DNA from: Tranzscheliella williamsii
Taxonomy: Eukaryota; Basidiomycota; Ustilaginomycetes; Ustilaginales; Ustilaginaceae
Length of the DNA: 64,000 bases
Reading direction: 5' to 3'
NCBI GenBank assembly: GCA_023212725.1
Contig: JALBYF010000041.1
Location: 1-64,000, forward strand
The notes beneath the pieces were generated by a model. It searched no databases. It was not told the origin of the DNA and saw only the letters and a program-made list of their open reading frames with translations. A program made the translations under genes and the position numbers. Below, piece after piece: positions 62,758-64,000 of the stretch (positions within the stretch are counted from its first letter, which is position 1; every line of letters begins with the position of its first letter).

Positions 62758-63280
62758 TTAGGTCATGTAGTCGAAATACTGGATGTCGATCTTGTTGCTA
62801 AGCTCTTTACCCCTGGACATAAGCTGCTGAATATGTTCACCAGCATGATGCTGTTCTACAGCGATGTTGCTACCCTTGTTGTCGTATTGCTCTGTAACGC
62901 GAGAACGACCGTAGGGAGGCGACGAACGGTCAGCGGTAGTTTGAAACGTATGTTCGTTGGTGAGTGTGACATACCAAAAACAATGATCGTGTTGGGGTCT
63001 TTGATGCTTCGAGCAGGCTGGTAGCCCAGGCAGTTGGGCTCTTCGTCCGACAGAGCTCGAGCGGTGATCTTCTTAAGAAGGGCCTCGACCTCATCAGCCT
63101 CGGCCTTGCCCTTACATTCAATGCTATCACACAAAGAAGAGACGAGTTAGTAACGGTGAAGGACAGAGCAACTCAACATCGCTCCAAGAGGCCACCTGTA
63201 AGGTCTTGTCTAACCGGACGTCGGTAATGGCAAGGGACTTACGTGGCTAGAAGGATGAACTTTCCGGTGGGAGCAGACAT
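62758..63280 (-). CDS. Antibiotic biosynthesis monooxygenase (ABM)-like protein
   Basis: Three exons, 63280-63243, 63123-62975 and 62891-62758, give 106 aa. Exon 1 encodes MSAPTGKFILLA plus two bases; splicing continues TIECKGKAEADEVEALLKK, and exon 2 to 3 yields DPNTIIVFEQYDNKGS. The pattern beta strand, amphipathic helix, PNTIIVFEQY strand, then HHAGEHIQQL helix and a final FDYMT strand is the dimeric alpha-beta barrel fold of the ABM family. Members are small heme-free monooxygenases or quinone-related enzymes of unknown substrate. No leader is visible, so it is probably cytosolic. Both introns (119 and 83 nt) keep phase. Confidence 0.85.
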
Positions 63281-63535
63281 ATTAGCAGATCTTGAGTAGA
63301 TGGATTTGATGGGGATGGGGTGGAGGTGTAAGGCAAGGATGCAACGCAGTCACCCGATCGCAAGGCTAGCTCCAAAGTGTAGGTGAGGACGGCGGTAAGC
63401 TGACAGATAGATAGACTGCCGCATGATCTGGCGGTCGGTCGGCCCGTAGCTTAGGCTTCTACGACTAGCCGGTTGGTACGTGCCCGTACTGCAGCCTCCG
63501 TCATTATCGGGACCCGATACGAGCCGACCTACCTG

Positions 63536-63820
63536 TTAAGCCGTTTCCGTTTCTGCAGCACAGTGCATGCGGATGAAGTCATCGTAGTTATGGTTGGCTG
63601 AACTTTTTAGATTTTCGTTCTGTGACTTGTAATCGGCGCGTTGTTGAGCTGTCCAAAAGAGCTGGCGTTGGTTGGTTTGGTTGTCTGCGGAGAAGTCGCC
63701 GAAAGAAGAGCGAGTCACGAAATCCTGCCTGATAAGACTGAATTTGGCGTGCAGCTTCCTGCAACTTGCCGCTCGCAGCTCATCCTCTCCCTCATCAGCA
63801 ACCATCACGTCGCCCGACAT
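63536..63820 (-). CDS. Doubtful small hypothetical protein, 94 aa
   Basis: An ATG-initiated frame ending in TAA. The product is polar, Asp/Glu/Gln/Asn-rich (FSADNQTNQRQLFWTAQQRADYKSQ), with no leader, membrane segment or recognised family. Its start lies only 52 bp from the divergent ATG of the secreted-protein gene at 63873, leaving little room for two promoters. The frame may therefore be non-coding. Confidence 0.3.
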   Translation of the reverse strand: MSGDVMVADEGEDELRAASCRKLHAKFSLIRQDFVTRSSFGDFSADNQTNQRQLFWTAQQRADYKSQNENLKSSANHNYDDFIRMHCAAETETA

Positions 63821-63872
63821 CGTCCCAGTTTATCCTTCTCCCTCAGCGCCCTCCATAGCAGGCTTGGACATC

Positions 63873-64000
63873 ATGCGCTCGACTTTCACGAAAGCACTCA
63901 GCCTCTTGGCTGTAGCTGCTCTTCTTGCATGCATGGCAGCGTCCGTTTCAGCATCACCAGCATCAACATCGTTGGCTTCCATCTCCACCCTTCCATCGTC
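63873..64000 (+). CDS. Secreted protein, 5' end only (window edge)
   Basis: 42 codons are visible before the window ends. They encode a textbook signal peptide (MRSTFTKALSLLAVAALLACM...VSA) followed by a Ser/Ala/Thr-rich mature start (SPASTSLASISTLPSS). The rest lies outside the window, so nothing can be said about its function; a cell-wall or effector-like secreted protein is one possibility. Confidence 0.6.
   Translation, partial: MRSTFTKALSLLAVAALLACMAASVSASPASTSLASISTLPS

Overview
This window is nuclear DNA of a fungus, most likely a basidiomycete of the smut lineage (Ustilaginomycotina). That placement is an inference from three things: coding sequence that is GC-rich with few, mostly short introns (47 to 120 nt, GTAAGT/GTGAGT-type donors); closely packed single-copy eukaryotic housekeeping genes on both strands; and fungal gene forms such as a LeuCD-fused Leu1, Gdh2, Fzo1, an ENT3-like epsin and a full-length ABCB transporter. 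No bacterial-type operons, CRISPR arrays, rRNA genes or recognisable tRNAs were found. I assembled the spliced models by hand from splice-site consensus, phase continuity and family resemblance; none has been checked against transcripts.

Left part (1-12.1 kb): a large intronless accessory gene that looks like a P-loop NTPase joined to a restriction-endonuclease-fold domain (Crinkler-like architecture) with a repetitive Lys/Ala/Gly/Pro/Ser tail; a fatty-acid-hydroxylase-superfamily membrane enzyme; an alpha-arrestin ending in a PPSY motif; and NAD-dependent glutamate dehydrogenase. From 12.1 to 15.5 kb there is a 3.4-kb stretch with no convincing gene.

Middle part (15.5-43.7 kb): proteasome subunit alpha-5; a membrane-anchored secreted alpha/beta-hydrolase; a divergent pair made of a secreted intradiol-type dioxygenase and a carboxymuconolactone-decarboxylase/enol-lactonase fusion; ribosomal protein uL22 (L17); poly(A) polymerase; a BAH-plus-C5-cytosine DNA methyltransferase; an ENTH-domain clathrin adaptor with a 14-nt microexon; the beta subunit of mitochondrial processing peptidase; Trm82; a secreted SurE-type phosphatase; an unknown 176-aa protein; and one uninterrupted frame that joins an RRM (Vip1-like) protein to a signal-peptide-bearing EF-hand (nucleobindin-like) protein.

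Right part (43.7-64 kb): a 3.5-kb non-coding stretch with pyrimidine-rich tracts ahead of a 1160-aa low-complexity, probably regulatory protein; isopropylmalate isomerase Leu1; a 1476-aa ABCB full transporter; the mitofusin Fzo1; a small antibiotic-biosynthesis-monooxygenase-like protein; a doubtful 94-aa frame; and the first 42 codons of a secreted protein cut by the window edge.

Most genes do unrelated housekeeping jobs. The only visible functional grouping is the dioxygenase/lactonase pair, which shares a 906-bp bidirectional promoter and resembles protocatechuate (beta-ketoadipate) catabolism. The items most worth a second look are that pair and its reversed domain order, the RRM/EF-hand continuous frame, the NTPase-nuclease gene, and the DNA methyltransferase with its possible upstream exon.
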